A stretch of 12,925 nucleotides of DNA from Bacteroidota bacterium. Its GTDB lineage: Bacteria; Bacteroidota; Bacteroidia; Chitinophagales; Chitinophagaceae. Numbering within the stretch: the first letter of the stretch is position 1; each line of letters opens with the position of its first letter. Positions 1 to 7,750 of the stretch are shown one piece after another. The notes under the pieces were generated by a model that did not search any database, was not told the origin of the DNA, and worked only from the letters and a program-made list of their open reading frames with translations. The stretch spans positions 1-12,925 of the forward strand of contig JAEVZP010000071.1 in assembly GCA_023392185.1 (NCBI GenBank), in the 5' to 3' direction. The translations under genes and the position numbers were made by a program.

Positions 1-2172
1 ATTGTAACTTTTTACCTGCCCGGCGTGCACTGCTCGTCGTGTATGTGGCTGCTGGAGCACCTGCCGCGCCTCCACGAAGGCATTCTCGAAAGCCGGCTTT
101 CCTTTAGTTCCAAAGAAGTCACCATTCACTTTTCGCAAGGCAAAACCAACCTGCGCACCATTGCCGAGCTGCTAACCACCATTGGCTACGAGCCGTATAT
201 CAGCCTTTCGGATGCCGACGCGCCTGTGGCCCGCAAGCCCGACCGCAGCCGGCTCTACCGGCTGGGCATCGCCGGTTTTGGTTTTTCTTTCATCATGATG
301 ATGAGCCTGCCCGAATACTTCGGTGGGCACGCTTTCGAGGCCCGCTATTCGCTCTTGCTGCGCGGCCTGTGCCTGCTGCTGGGGCTGCCGGTATTTTTCT
401 ATTCAGCGGGTGAGTTTTTCAGCAATGCCTGGAAAGGCATCCGGCCGTATTTCCGGAAAGGCGGCAAAGGTTTTCTCAATATTGACGCCCCGATTGCACT
501 CTCGGTGCTGATTACTTTTTCGCGCAGCGTCTATGAAATTCTGAGCGGAACGGGCGGCGGCTATCTGGATAGCATGAGCGGGATTGTGTTTTTTATGCTC
601 GTGGGCCGGCTGGTGCAGGAGCGCACCTATCGCTCTTTGTCATTTCACCGCGACTACCAATCGTATTTTCCCATTGCCGTGGCGGTTGTGGGCGAGGACG
701 GAACCACTACCCGCGGCCTGCCCGACCTGCGAGAAGGTGATGTGGTGCAGTTGCATCACGACGAAATCATCCCCGCCGACGGCATCCTGACTAGCGGCCC
801 GGCGCGCATCGACTACAGCTTTGTAACCGGCGAAAGCGAGCCGGTAAAGGTGGCTGTGGGCGAAAAAGTATATGCCGGCGGCCGGCAAACCGAAGGCGCG
901 ATTACCCTGCGGTTGCAAAAGCGCGTGGCCGGTTCCTATCTCACTTCGCTTTGGAACAACAGCGCCTTCGCGCGTGACAAAGTGTCGGAAGGCCGCGCCG
1001 AAGACAGTGTGCATCACCTGAGCAAGTATTTTACTATTGCCTTGTTTACCCTTGTAGCCCTGACGGCGGGCTACTGGGCCCTCAACGATCCTTCGCGCAT
1101 CCTCAACTCGGTGACGGCCATGTTGATTGTGGCCTGCCCGTGCGCACTGCTACTGGCGGCCACTTTTACCAACGGCAACCTGCTGCGCCTTTTCAGCAAA
1201 GGCGGCCTGTTTCTGCGCGATGCCTCCGTGATCGAGCAACTGAATAAAATAGACACCATTGCCTTCGACAAAACCGGCACCCTGACTATCGGCGCAGAAG
1301 TGCAGGTCCTGAACGGCGGCAGCCTGACCGAAGCTGATTGTGCTGCGCTGCACAGCGTAGTGCGCGGCAGTCACCACCCGCTCAGCCGGGCACTCGCGCA
1401 GTTTACCGCAGGTGCAGCAGTGCTGCCGGTGGACAACTGGCAGGAAACTGCCGCACAGGGTGTGGAAGCTGTTGTAGAAGGCCGGATTGTGAAAGTGGGC
1501 AATGCCGCTTTCACGGGTGCCGAACCGGGTCCCGCACAGGTGTATGCCCGCATGGGCAATCAGATTTTTGCTTTCTCGGTGGCGCCGCAGTTCCGGAGCG
1601 GGCTGAGCGGTATGATGGCACAACTGCGCCGCCGTTTTGGCCTGTTGCTGCTTTCCGGCGACCGGCCCCGGCAGCAGCAATCGCTGACTGATTTGTTAGG
1701 GGGCGGCAGCGCGCTGCTCTTCAACCAAAAGCCGGAAGAGAAGCTGCAAAAGGTGGAAAGCCTGCAAGCCGAAGGCCATCGCGTACTGATGCTGGGCGAC
1801 GGTCTGAACGACGCGGGAGCTTTGCAGCAAAGTAATGTGGGTATTACCTTAGCCGAAGATGTTAACAACTTCACCCCTGCCTGTGATGCCATTCTGGATG
1901 CCAGGCAGTTGTCGAAGTTGCCGCAGTTGCTGGCCCTGGCCCGCTGGGGACGCGTGGTGATCCGCATTGCCTTTGCCTTTTCGATCCTGTATAACATTAT
2001 CGGACTGACCATTGCGATGCAGGGGATGATGCACCCTATGGTTGCAGCTGTCCTGATGCCCTCGAGCACGCTTACGATCGTGTTGGTCAGCACCGGCATC
2101 TGCCAGCTGGCTTATACGGCTCTTTTCCGGAAAAGTGACCTCTTCAAAACGGCTGTTCCGGAAAAAAGCTGA
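1..2172 (+). CDS. ccoI: CcoI/FixI copper-translocating P-type ATPase (5' truncated by window edge)
   Basis: This P1B-type ATPase exports copper across the inner membrane for cbb3 oxidase assembly. The reading frame is open to base 1, so the true start lies outside the window; the GTG at 25 falls inside the metal-binding domain and is not the start. Counting from base 1, residues 8-14 are the GVHCSSC heavy-metal-binding motif. TGES of the actuator domain is at 276-279, the transmembrane CPC at 379-381, the phosphorylated Asp of DKTGT at 423, an SHHP nucleotide-binding motif follows near 457-460, and GDGLND is at 599-604. About eight hydrophobic segments fit the family. The CPC motif and the ccoS-ccoNO neighbours favour CcoI over a detoxifying CopA. 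The Cys-rich N-terminal region usual in Bacteroidota homologues would lie upstream. Two TTCCGGAA palindromes sit just before the stop codon. Confidence 0.95.
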   Translation: MVTFYLPGVHCSSCMWLLEHLPRLHEGILESRLSFSSKEVTIHFSQGKTNLRTIAELLTTIGYEPYISLSDADAPVARKPDRSRLYRLGIAGFGFSFIMMMSLPEYFGGHAFEARYSLLLRGLCLLLGLPVFFYSAGEFFSNAWKGIRPYFRKGGKGFLNIDAPIALSVLITFSRSVYEILSGTGGGYLDSMSGIVFFMLVGRLVQERTYRSLSFHRDYQSYFPIAVAVVGEDGTTTRGLPDLREGDVVQLHHDEIIPADGILTSGPARIDYSFVTGESEPVKVAVGEKVYAGGRQTEGAITLRLQKRVAGSYLTSLWNNSAFARDKVSEGRAEDSVHHLSKYFTIALFTLVALTAGYWALNDPSRILNSVTAMLIVACPCALLLAATFTNGNLLRLFSKGGLFLRDASVIEQLNKIDTIAFDKTGTLTIGAEVQVLNGGSLTEADCAALHSVVRGSHHPLSRALAQFTAGAAVLPVDNWQETAAQGVEAVVEGRIVKVGNAAFTGAEPGPAQVYARMGNQIFAFSVAPQFRSGLSGMMAQLRRRFGLLLLSGDRPRQQQSLTDLLGGGSALLFNQKPEEKLQKVESLQAEGHRVLMLGDGLNDAGALQQSNVGITLAEDVNNFTPACDAILDARQLSKLPQLLALARWGRVVIRIAFAFSILYNIIGLTIAMQGMMHPMVAAVLMPSSTLTIVLVSTGICQLAYTALFRKSDLFKTAVPEKS
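2123..2163. repeat. Pair of TTCCGGAA palindromes at the ccoI 3' end
   Basis: TTTTCCGGAAAA (2123-2134) and TTCCGGAA (2156-2163) have centres 31 bp apart, about three helical turns, just before the ccoI stop. They encode different residues (F-R-K and P-E), so the DNA word rather than the peptide is conserved. They belong to a nine-copy set in this window. The function is unknown. Confidence 0.6.
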
Positions 2173-2187
2173 TAAAAATCATGTTTT

Positions 2188-2213
2188 CCCCTGTGCCGGG
2201 TCATTGACAGGGG
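2188..2213 (+). promoter_or_regulatory. Intercistronic hairpin between ccoI and ccoS
   Basis: CCCCTGT (2188-2194) and ACAGGGG (2207-2213) form a perfect 7-bp stem with a 12-nt loop, 16 bases after the ccoI stop and 44 before the ccoS start. A short T run (2219-2222) lies several bases beyond the stem, so it is a poor intrinsic terminator. It may act as a partial attenuator or an RNA stability/processing element. The structure is visible in the sequence; the role is inferred. Confidence 0.4.
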
Positions 2214-2257
2214 GCAGGTTTTAAAGGAATTTTACACCCTTAAAAAAGGCTTTTGTT

Positions 2258-2440
2258 GTGATCGCACTTTTTTTCGTTTTATTGGTCAGTCTGCTGATAG
2301 CCGGCTTCTTTCTGGGCGGCTTTCTATGGTCGGTTAAAAAAGACCAGTTTGAAGACAAAGAAGGCGCCTCCATACGCATGTTGCACGACGACGGCACGCT
2401 GCCCCAATCCCCCGAAGATCCCTTAGCGGAAAAGCCTTAA
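2258..2440 (+). CDS. ccoS: CcoS, cbb3 oxidase assembly protein
   Basis: This 60-residue single-span membrane protein is needed in other bacteria for inserting haem b and copper into the CcoN catalytic subunit. Residues 2-24 form one hydrophobic helix. The family signature then follows: FLW (22-24), a basic step, DQFED (29-33), an acidic turn, and a 'R-x-L-x-DD' ending (40-45). The start is a GTG at 2258, supported by an A-rich AAAAAAGG about 8 bases upstream; no in-frame ATG gives a better N-terminus. The length is normal for the family. It sits between ccoI and ccoNO, its standard place in Bacteroidota, and ends 27 bases before ccoNO. Confidence 0.9.
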   Translation: MIALFFVLLVSLLIAGFFLGGFLWSVKKDQFEDKEGASIRMLHDDGTLPQSPEDPLAEKP

Positions 2441-2467
2441 ACCCCTTTCGAATTCTTTTTAATATCC

Positions 2468-4687
2468 ATGAATACTCAAGAATCCTCCGGTACCAACCAG
2501 CCTCGCCCGGCGTCGGCGGCGGCGGTTCCGCTTCAGTCGAGCGTCGGGCCAATGGACCAGTTCTCCTACGACAACAAAATTGTAGTCTGGTTTGCCTATG
2601 CCACGGCCTTCTGGGGCATCATTGGCATGGTGGCTGGTTTGCTGGCGGCCCTGCAGCTCACCTTTCCCTCGCTGAGCTTCAACGCGGCGGCAACCACTTT
2701 TGGCCGGGTGCGCCCCGTGCACACCAATGCGGTGATTTTCGCGTTTGTGGGCAACGGCATTTTTATGGGCGTGTATTACTCGCTGCAAAGGCTGTGTAAA
2801 GCGCGCATGTGGAGCGATAAGCTCAGCAAAATTCACTTCTGGGGCTGGCAGTCCATTATTGTACTGGCGGCTATCACCCTGCTGGCCGGTTATACTACCG
2901 GTAAGGAATATGCTGAGCTGGAATGGCCGATCGACATCCTGATCACGGTGATCTGGGTGGTGTTTGGCTGGAACATGTTTGGCACCATTCTGAAGCGCCG
3001 GGAGCGTCACCTGTATGTAGCCATCTGGTTTTACATCGGCACCTGGGTAACTGTAGCGATGCTGCACATTGTGAACAGCATGGAACTGCCGTTCTCGATG
3101 CTCAAAAGCTATAGTGCTTATGCGGGTATGCAGGATGCGCTGGTGCAGTGGTGGTATGGTCACAACGCGGTGGCCTTCTTCCTGACCACGCCGTATCTGG
3201 GCCTGATGTATTATTTCCTGCCCAAGGCAGCCAACCGCCCGGTGTATTCTTACCGCCTGTCGGTGATTCACTTCTGGTCGCTGATCTTTCTGTATATCTG
3301 GGCCGGTCCGCACCACCTGTTGTACAATGCGCTGCCGGGTTGGGCACAAAGCCTGGGTACAGTATTCTCCGTCATGCTGATTGCGCCGAGCTGGGGCGGT
3401 ATGCTCAACGGTCTGCTGACCCTGCGGGGCGCCTGGGATAAAGTGCGCGAAGAGCCGATTCTGAAGTTTATGGTGGTAGCGGTGACCGCCTATGGTATGG
3501 CCACTTTTGAAGGCCCGATGCTGTCGCTGAAAAATGTGAACGCGATTTCGCACTTCACCGACTGGACCATTGCCCACGTACACGTAGGCGCCCTGGGCTG
3601 GAACGGCTTCCTCACCTTTGGTATCCTGTACTGGATCATCCCCCGGATCTTCCGCACCGAGCTGTATTCCCGGAAAATGGCCAACGCCCACTTCTGGATT
3701 GGCACGCTTGGCATTGTGTTCTATACGGTGCCGCTTTATATCGCCGGTCTGATGCAGTGGAGCATGCTTTCGCAGTTCACTCCGGAAGGCACCCTGAAAT
3801 ATCAGTTCCTTGAAACCGTACAGGCAATGCGTCCGTACTATCTCCTGCGTTCGATTGGCGGTACCCTCTACCTTATTGGTGCAGCTATGATGTGCTACAA
3901 CCTGTTTAAAACCATTAAGCAAGGCAAAGCCCTGAACGACGAGCCGGCGCAGGCACTGCCGCTGTCCCGTCAGAAGCTGGTAGAATCCAACGGTAAAGAG
4001 CACTGGCACCGCTGGATCGAGCGTCGTCCGATTCAGATGCTGCTCTGGTCTTTCGTAGTCGTGGCGATCGGGGGGATTATTGAGTTTGTTCCGGCCTTTA
4101 TGGTGAAAGAAAACGTTCCGACCATTGCCAGCGTGAAGCCCTATACACCGCTGGAGCTGGAAGGCCGCGATATTTATGTGCGCGAAGGCTGCTACACCTG
4201 CCACAGTCAGCAGGTGCGCCCTTTCCGCGATGAAGTGGCCCGCTACGGCGAGTTTAGCAAGGCCGGCGAAAGCATCTATGACCGTCCGTTCCAGTGGGGC
4301 TCCAAGCGTACCGGCCCCGACCTGGCCCGCCAGGGCGGCAAGTATCCGGACAGCTGGCATTTCAACCACATGTATGAGCCTACTTCTATGAGTAACGGTT
4401 CGATCATGCCGCCGTATCCGTGGCTGTTTCGTCGCACCATCGACGCCTCCATGATGCCGGCCAAGATCCGGGCCATGCAGAAGCTGGGCGTGCCGTATCC
4501 GGCCGGTTATGATCAGCAGGCCGTCAAAGACATGGAAGAGCAGGCCGCCGGCATCCAGTCGCGCTTGGCTGCCGACAAGATCACGATCAAGAGCGACAAA
4601 GAAATCATTGCCCTCATTGCTTACCTCCAACGGCTGGGTACCGACATCAAAGCCGAGCAGGCCGAAGGTGGTGCACCGATGCCCTAA
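2468..4687 (+). CDS. ccoNO: CcoNO, fused cbb3 cytochrome c oxidase subunits I and II
   Basis: This is the catalytic subunit (about residues 25-490) fused to the haem c subunit (about 505-739), which are separate genes in proteobacteria. In the CcoN part, H85 in RPVHTNAV fits the low-spin haem b ligand. H232 in GHNAV and H282-H283 in GPHH fit the CuB ligands. Y276, six residues before H282, fits the His-Tyr cross-link tyrosine; the 232/276/282 spacing (44 and 50) equals that of Pseudomonas stutzeri H207/Y251/H257 as I recall it. H370 and H372 in HVH fit the haem b3 and haem b ligands. The CcoO part has one membrane helix (about 522-543), the haem c site CYTCH (575-579) and a likely axial Met at 647 in SIMPPYP. 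The product reduces O2 to water and pumps protons at the inner membrane. The gene contains no TTA, CTA or TCA codon, a sign of strong codon bias. Confidence 0.97.
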   Translation: MNTQESSGTNQPRPASAAAVPLQSSVGPMDQFSYDNKIVVWFAYATAFWGIIGMVAGLLAALQLTFPSLSFNAAATTFGRVRPVHTNAVIFAFVGNGIFMGVYYSLQRLCKARMWSDKLSKIHFWGWQSIIVLAAITLLAGYTTGKEYAELEWPIDILITVIWVVFGWNMFGTILKRRERHLYVAIWFYIGTWVTVAMLHIVNSMELPFSMLKSYSAYAGMQDALVQWWYGHNAVAFFLTTPYLGLMYYFLPKAANRPVYSYRLSVIHFWSLIFLYIWAGPHHLLYNALPGWAQSLGTVFSVMLIAPSWGGMLNGLLTLRGAWDKVREEPILKFMVVAVTAYGMATFEGPMLSLKNVNAISHFTDWTIAHVHVGALGWNGFLTFGILYWIIPRIFRTELYSRKMANAHFWIGTLGIVFYTVPLYIAGLMQWSMLSQFTPEGTLKYQFLETVQAMRPYYLLRSIGGTLYLIGAAMMCYNLFKTIKQGKALNDEPAQALPLSRQKLVESNGKEHWHRWIERRPIQMLLWSFVVVAIGGIIEFVPAFMVKENVPTIASVKPYTPLELEGRDIYVREGCYTCHSQQVRPFRDEVARYGEFSKAGESIYDRPFQWGSKRTGPDLARQGGKYPDSWHFNHMYEPTSMSNGSIMPPYPWLFRRTIDASMMPAKIRAMQKLGVPYPAGYDQQAVKDMEEQAAGIQSRLAADKITIKSDKEIIALIAYLQRLGTDIKAEQAEGGAPMP

Positions 4688-4716
4688 GGCCTCTTTCAAA
4701 ACTTAAAAGAGAACAG

Positions 4717-4783
4717 GTATCAGACCCGGATTTTTCCGGAAAACCAAAGAAGAAAACACCCCCGGGAAGTCCCGGTCTGATAC
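4717..4783 (+). promoter_or_regulatory. Nested inverted repeats between ccoNO and ccoQ
   Basis: The gap between ccoNO and ccoQ is 129 bases, the longest inside the operon. GTATCAGACC (4717-4726) pairs perfectly with GGTCTGATAC (4774-4783). Inside lie the 12-base palindrome TTTTCCGGAAAA (4732-4743) and a small hairpin CCGGG-AAGT-CCCGG (4762-4775). The small hairpin shares bases with the outer right arm, so the two stems compete. A weak T run follows at 4787-4791. It may be an attenuator or an RNA processing site that sets the ratio of CcoNO to CcoQ/CcoP; that role is inferred. Confidence 0.5.
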
Positions 4784-4816
4784 AACCTTTTCTCTAAGAA
4801 AATACCGGAAAACCTT

Positions 4817-5011
4817 ATGAAATTCCGCAACTATCTGGAAACCATTTCCGGGATCGGCATTCTCCCGGCGACAGCGCTTCTCATCTTTTTTATCTTCTTC
4901 AGTGCCCTGCTTTTTTGGGTGGTCAAATCCCGCAAAGAGCACTTCACCGATATGGGTCAGCTTCCGCTCGAAGACGGCTCTGAAAAATACTCTCTTCCCT
5001 CCGAATCTTAA
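4817..5011 (+). CDS. ccoQ: CcoQ-like small subunit of cbb3 oxidase
   Basis: This 64-residue protein has one membrane helix (about 14-36), preceded by a short MKFRNYLETI head and followed by a basic step (KSRK) and a polar cytoplasmic tail with MGQLPLEDG. This layout matches CcoQ/FixQ-type 'subunit 3' proteins of Bacteroidota, which stabilise the core complex and its contact with CcoP. The ATG at 4817 is preceded by a weak purine-rich stretch. The gene ends 14 bases before ccoP, so the two are probably co-translated. Sequence alone is little evidence for such a short protein; the position between ccoNO and ccoP makes the call firm. Confidence 0.85.
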   Translation: MKFRNYLETISGIGILPATALLIFFIFFSALLFWVVKSRKEHFTDMGQLPLEDGSEKYSLPSES

Positions 5012-5025
5012 GTCGTTCCTTTTTT

Positions 5026-6276
5026 ATGCGCTCTGCCTTATATCGTTCTTTATCTATCGCGCTGCTGCTGGCACCGGTCGGGGCTTTTGCCCAGTCAGGC
5101 CGTCCGGGGAGCGTGCCGCTCAACCTCACCCTCATCTTTATGGTGAGCGTGGCTATGGTGCTGATCTTCGGCAATATGGTGCTGGCCAATGTGATCCGGC
5201 AGCTGGCCGAGGCCGTGCGGGAGAAAAACCGGAAGCAAAAAGAAAAAACCGGTCTTGTTGCCAAAAAGACCGCTTTGCTGGTTTTGCTTTGCCTCGGCTC
5301 GCTGAGCGTCTGGGCACAGGACGCGGCCAGTGCTGCACCTTCTTTCTGGACCGATCCTACGCCGATCAGTGGCATTCCCCGCGTGCAGTTTCTGTTTTTG
5401 CTCGCCCTGATCATCCTGGGGGTGATTATCCTGATTGCCCAGGCGCTGATTGCCCGCTCCCTCATCCGGGAGATGCGCGATATTCCGGTAAAAACGCCTT
5501 CGCCCCACCTGCTGTTCAAGAAAAACGTCCTCGACCTGTTCAACAAATCGGTGGCCGTGGAGCGCGAGGAAACCATCCTGCTGGAGCATGATTACGATGG
5601 CATTCGCGAACTCGACAACGACCTGCCACCGTGGTGGAAGTACGGTTTTATCCTGACGATTGTAGTGTCAGTACTGTACCTGGGTTACTACCACGTCTGG
5701 GGAGGTCCTACGCAGATTGATGAATACCATGCTGCCGTGGAAAAAGCAGAAGAAGCAAAAGCCGCTTATCTGGCCAAATCGGGCGAACAAATTGATGAGA
5801 ACACCGTTACTATGATCATCGATAAAGGACAGCTCGCTGATGCCCAGGTGCTCTTCAATAACTCTTGTGCAGCCTGCCATGGCGCAGACGGTGGCGGTAC
5901 GGTAGGCCCCAATTTAACAGACGATTACTGGATTCACGGCGGCTCCATCAAAGACATCTTCAAAACCATTAAGTACGGCGTAAAGGATAAAGGGATGCCG
6001 GCCTGGGATGGTAACCTGAGCGCCAAGCAAATGGCGACGATTTCCAGCTATATCAAAACCCTGCACGGCACCAACCCGCCAGGCGCTAAAGCCCAGCAGG
6101 GCGAGCTTTTTGTGGAAGGAGGCGATAACGCGCTGGACAGCGTGAGCAACCAAACCACTCCGACACTGACCCCTACCGGCACCACCGAAAACAAAAACAA
6201 TCCGGTGGGCCCTTACGACAATGAAAACAGCCGGGAAGGCCTCGGCGAAGGCACCCCTCCGGGCAAAATCCAATAA
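5026..6276 (+). CDS. ccoP: CcoP, single-haem c-type cytochrome subunit of cbb3 oxidase
   Basis: This subunit passes electrons from donors to CcoNO. Its 416 residues begin with a signal-like helix ending GAFAQ (1-23). A helix at about 33-57 follows, then a second signal-like stretch ending SVWAQ (82-98), then a helix at 119-141. The FixP N-terminal signature comes next (DYDGIRELDNDLPPWW, 189-204) with the anchor helix at 205-223. A helical linker leads to one cytochrome c domain with CAACH (281-285) and a likely axial Met at 324 in DKGMPAW. Only one CxxCH is present, against two in proteobacterial CcoP; as I recall, this is usual in Bacteroidota. After about residue 363 comes a low-complexity Thr/Asn/Gly/Pro tail of about 50 residues with no known role. 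The ATG at 5026 follows ccoQ by 14 bases, and ccoG starts 30 bases downstream. Confidence 0.93.
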   Translation: MRSALYRSLSIALLLAPVGAFAQSGRPGSVPLNLTLIFMVSVAMVLIFGNMVLANVIRQLAEAVREKNRKQKEKTGLVAKKTALLVLLCLGSLSVWAQDAASAAPSFWTDPTPISGIPRVQFLFLLALIILGVIILIAQALIARSLIREMRDIPVKTPSPHLLFKKNVLDLFNKSVAVEREETILLEHDYDGIRELDNDLPPWWKYGFILTIVVSVLYLGYYHVWGGPTQIDEYHAAVEKAEEAKAAYLAKSGEQIDENTVTMIIDKGQLADAQVLFNNSCAACHGADGGGTVGPNLTDDYWIHGGSIKDIFKTIKYGVKDKGMPAWDGNLSAKQMATISSYIKTLHGTNPPGAKAQQGELFVEGGDNALDSVSNQTTPTLTPTGTTENKNNPVGPYDNENSREGLGEGTPPGKIQ

Positions 6277-6306
6277 ACCCGACCCTCATCCTCTTGTGGG
6301 GGCCGA

Positions 6307-7737
6307 ATGATTCAAGCAGCTGAAAAGATGAGCAAAAGTCCTCTGGCCAACACCGAAACATTTCGCGACAGCGTCGCTACTATTGATAAGGAAGGCAAAC
6401 GGGTATGGATCTATCCGCAGAAGCCCAAGGGGCCGCTTTACAACTGGCGTACCGTGCTGACCGTCCTGTATCTGGTCATCCTTTTTGGATTGCCCTGGCT
6501 GAAGGTTGACGGCGAACCACTGTTTCTCTTCAACATAGTAGAGCGACGTTTTATCCTGTTTGGTAAAATCTTCTGGCCGCAGGACTTTATCATCTTTGCC
6601 GTTGGGGCATTGCTTTTCATCGTCTTTATTGCGCTTTTCACGGTCGTCTTCGGGCGGGTGTTCTGTGGGTGGATTTGTCCGCAGACGATTTTCATGGAGA
6701 TGATTTTCCGGAAAGTTGAGTACTTTTTTGAAGGCGACAGCGCGCGGCAGAAGATGCTGGACCGCGAGCCGTGGCACCTGAAGAAAATCGGCAAGAAAGC
6801 GGGCAAGTGGGCCACCTTCTGGGTCATGTCCTTTATCATTGCCAATACCTTTCTCGCTTATATCATTGGGGTAGATGAGCTGATTAAAATTGTCACCGAG
6901 CCGGTCAGCCAGCACCTCGGCGGCCTCACGGCTATCCTGATCTTTACCGGTATCTTTTTCTTCGTCTATTCGTGGTTCCGGGAGCAGGTCTGTGTAGCGG
7001 TTTGCCCCTACGGCCGGATGCAGGGCGTCCTCCTCGACCGCGACTCGATTGTGGTTGCCTACGACTACGGCCGGGGTGAGCCGCGCGGTAAGTTTAAGAA
7101 AAATCAGGAGCGCGAACTGGGCGACTGTATCGACTGCTACCAGTGCGTAAAAGTCTGCCCTACCGGCATCGACATCCGTAACGGCACCCAGCTGGAATGT
7201 GTGAACTGCACGGCCTGTATCGATGCCTGCAACCACATGATGGACGCCGTGAACCTGCCGCGCGGCCTGATCCGCTACGCATCCGAAAACAATATTGCGG
7301 AGAAAAAGCGTTTCCGTTTCACCACCCGCATGAAGGCTTATACGGTTGTGATGCTGCTGCTGCTCGGTGCCGAGATCGGCCTGCTGGTGACCCGCAGCGA
7401 CGTGAGCGCGGCAGTAAACCGGGCCTCCGGCCAGCTGTATCAGGAGCGCGAAGGAGGCCAGCTCAGTAACCTTTATACCTATAAGCTGCTGAACAAAACC
7501 CATAAAGACAAAGACGTAGTGCTGAAGCCGGAAAACTTCAAAGGCGAAATTCAGCTGGTGAACCGCAAAGCCCTGCACATTCCCAAAGGCGCTGACATCG
7601 ACGGGCAGTTGTTTATCATCCTCAACAAGTCAGAGGTGCAGCAGCGCAAAACCGATTTGCTCATCGGTATGTACGAAGGCGACGAACGCGTCGCTACTAT
7701 TAAAACAACCTTCCTCGGACCCTTTGGGGCAGAGTAA
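6307..7737 (+). CDS. ccoG: CcoG (FixG/RdxA family), membrane iron-sulfur cupric reductase
   Basis: CcoG proteins are membrane ferredoxin-like proteins reported to reduce Cu(II) to Cu(I) for cbb3 oxidase maturation. This one has 476 residues and about five membrane helices (near 48-66, 93-117, 168-190, 206-223 and 345-361). Between helices lie the paired Cys motifs CGWICP (120-125) and CVAVCP (229-234), typical of the family. Two [4Fe-4S] sites follow, with cysteines at 274, 277, 280, 284 and 298, 301, 304, 308. The C-terminal part after the last helix is a periplasmic immunoglobulin-like domain in this family. The ATG at 6307 is used; an in-frame ATG at 6328 (MSKSPL) is a fair alternative and neither has a strong ribosome site. 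fixH follows after 13 bases. Confidence 0.95.
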   Translation: MIQAAEKMSKSPLANTETFRDSVATIDKEGKRVWIYPQKPKGPLYNWRTVLTVLYLVILFGLPWLKVDGEPLFLFNIVERRFILFGKIFWPQDFIIFAVGALLFIVFIALFTVVFGRVFCGWICPQTIFMEMIFRKVEYFFEGDSARQKMLDREPWHLKKIGKKAGKWATFWVMSFIIANTFLAYIIGVDELIKIVTEPVSQHLGGLTAILIFTGIFFFVYSWFREQVCVAVCPYGRMQGVLLDRDSIVVAYDYGRGEPRGKFKKNQERELGDCIDCYQCVKVCPTGIDIRNGTQLECVNCTACIDACNHMMDAVNLPRGLIRYASENNIAEKKRFRFTTRMKAYTVVMLLLLGAEIGLLVTRSDVSAAVNRASGQLYQEREGGQLSNLYTYKLLNKTHKDKDVVLKPENFKGEIQLVNRKALHIPKGADIDGQLFIILNKSEVQQRKTDLLIGMYEGDERVATIKTTFLGPFGAE

Positions 7738-7750
7738 CAAACGTGTGATT

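Noticed and set aside
2204..2232. TTGACA-like sequence before ccoS as a sigma-70 promoter
   Set aside because: The -10 partner (GAATTT) is poor, the Bacteroidota consensus is different, and TTGACA overlaps the right arm of the hairpin.
2459..4699. A 746-codon open frame on the minus strand covering all of ccoNO
   Set aside because: It is codon-aligned with ccoNO and stays open because ccoNO uses no TTA, CTA or TCA codons. Its translation is His/Arg/Gln-rich with no recognisable domain. The same cause explains the long minus frame over ccoG (6286-7578).
7724..7750. TTG start for FixH inside the end of ccoG
   Set aside because: The extra nine residues overlap ccoG out of frame; the ATG at 7751 places the family N-terminus correctly.
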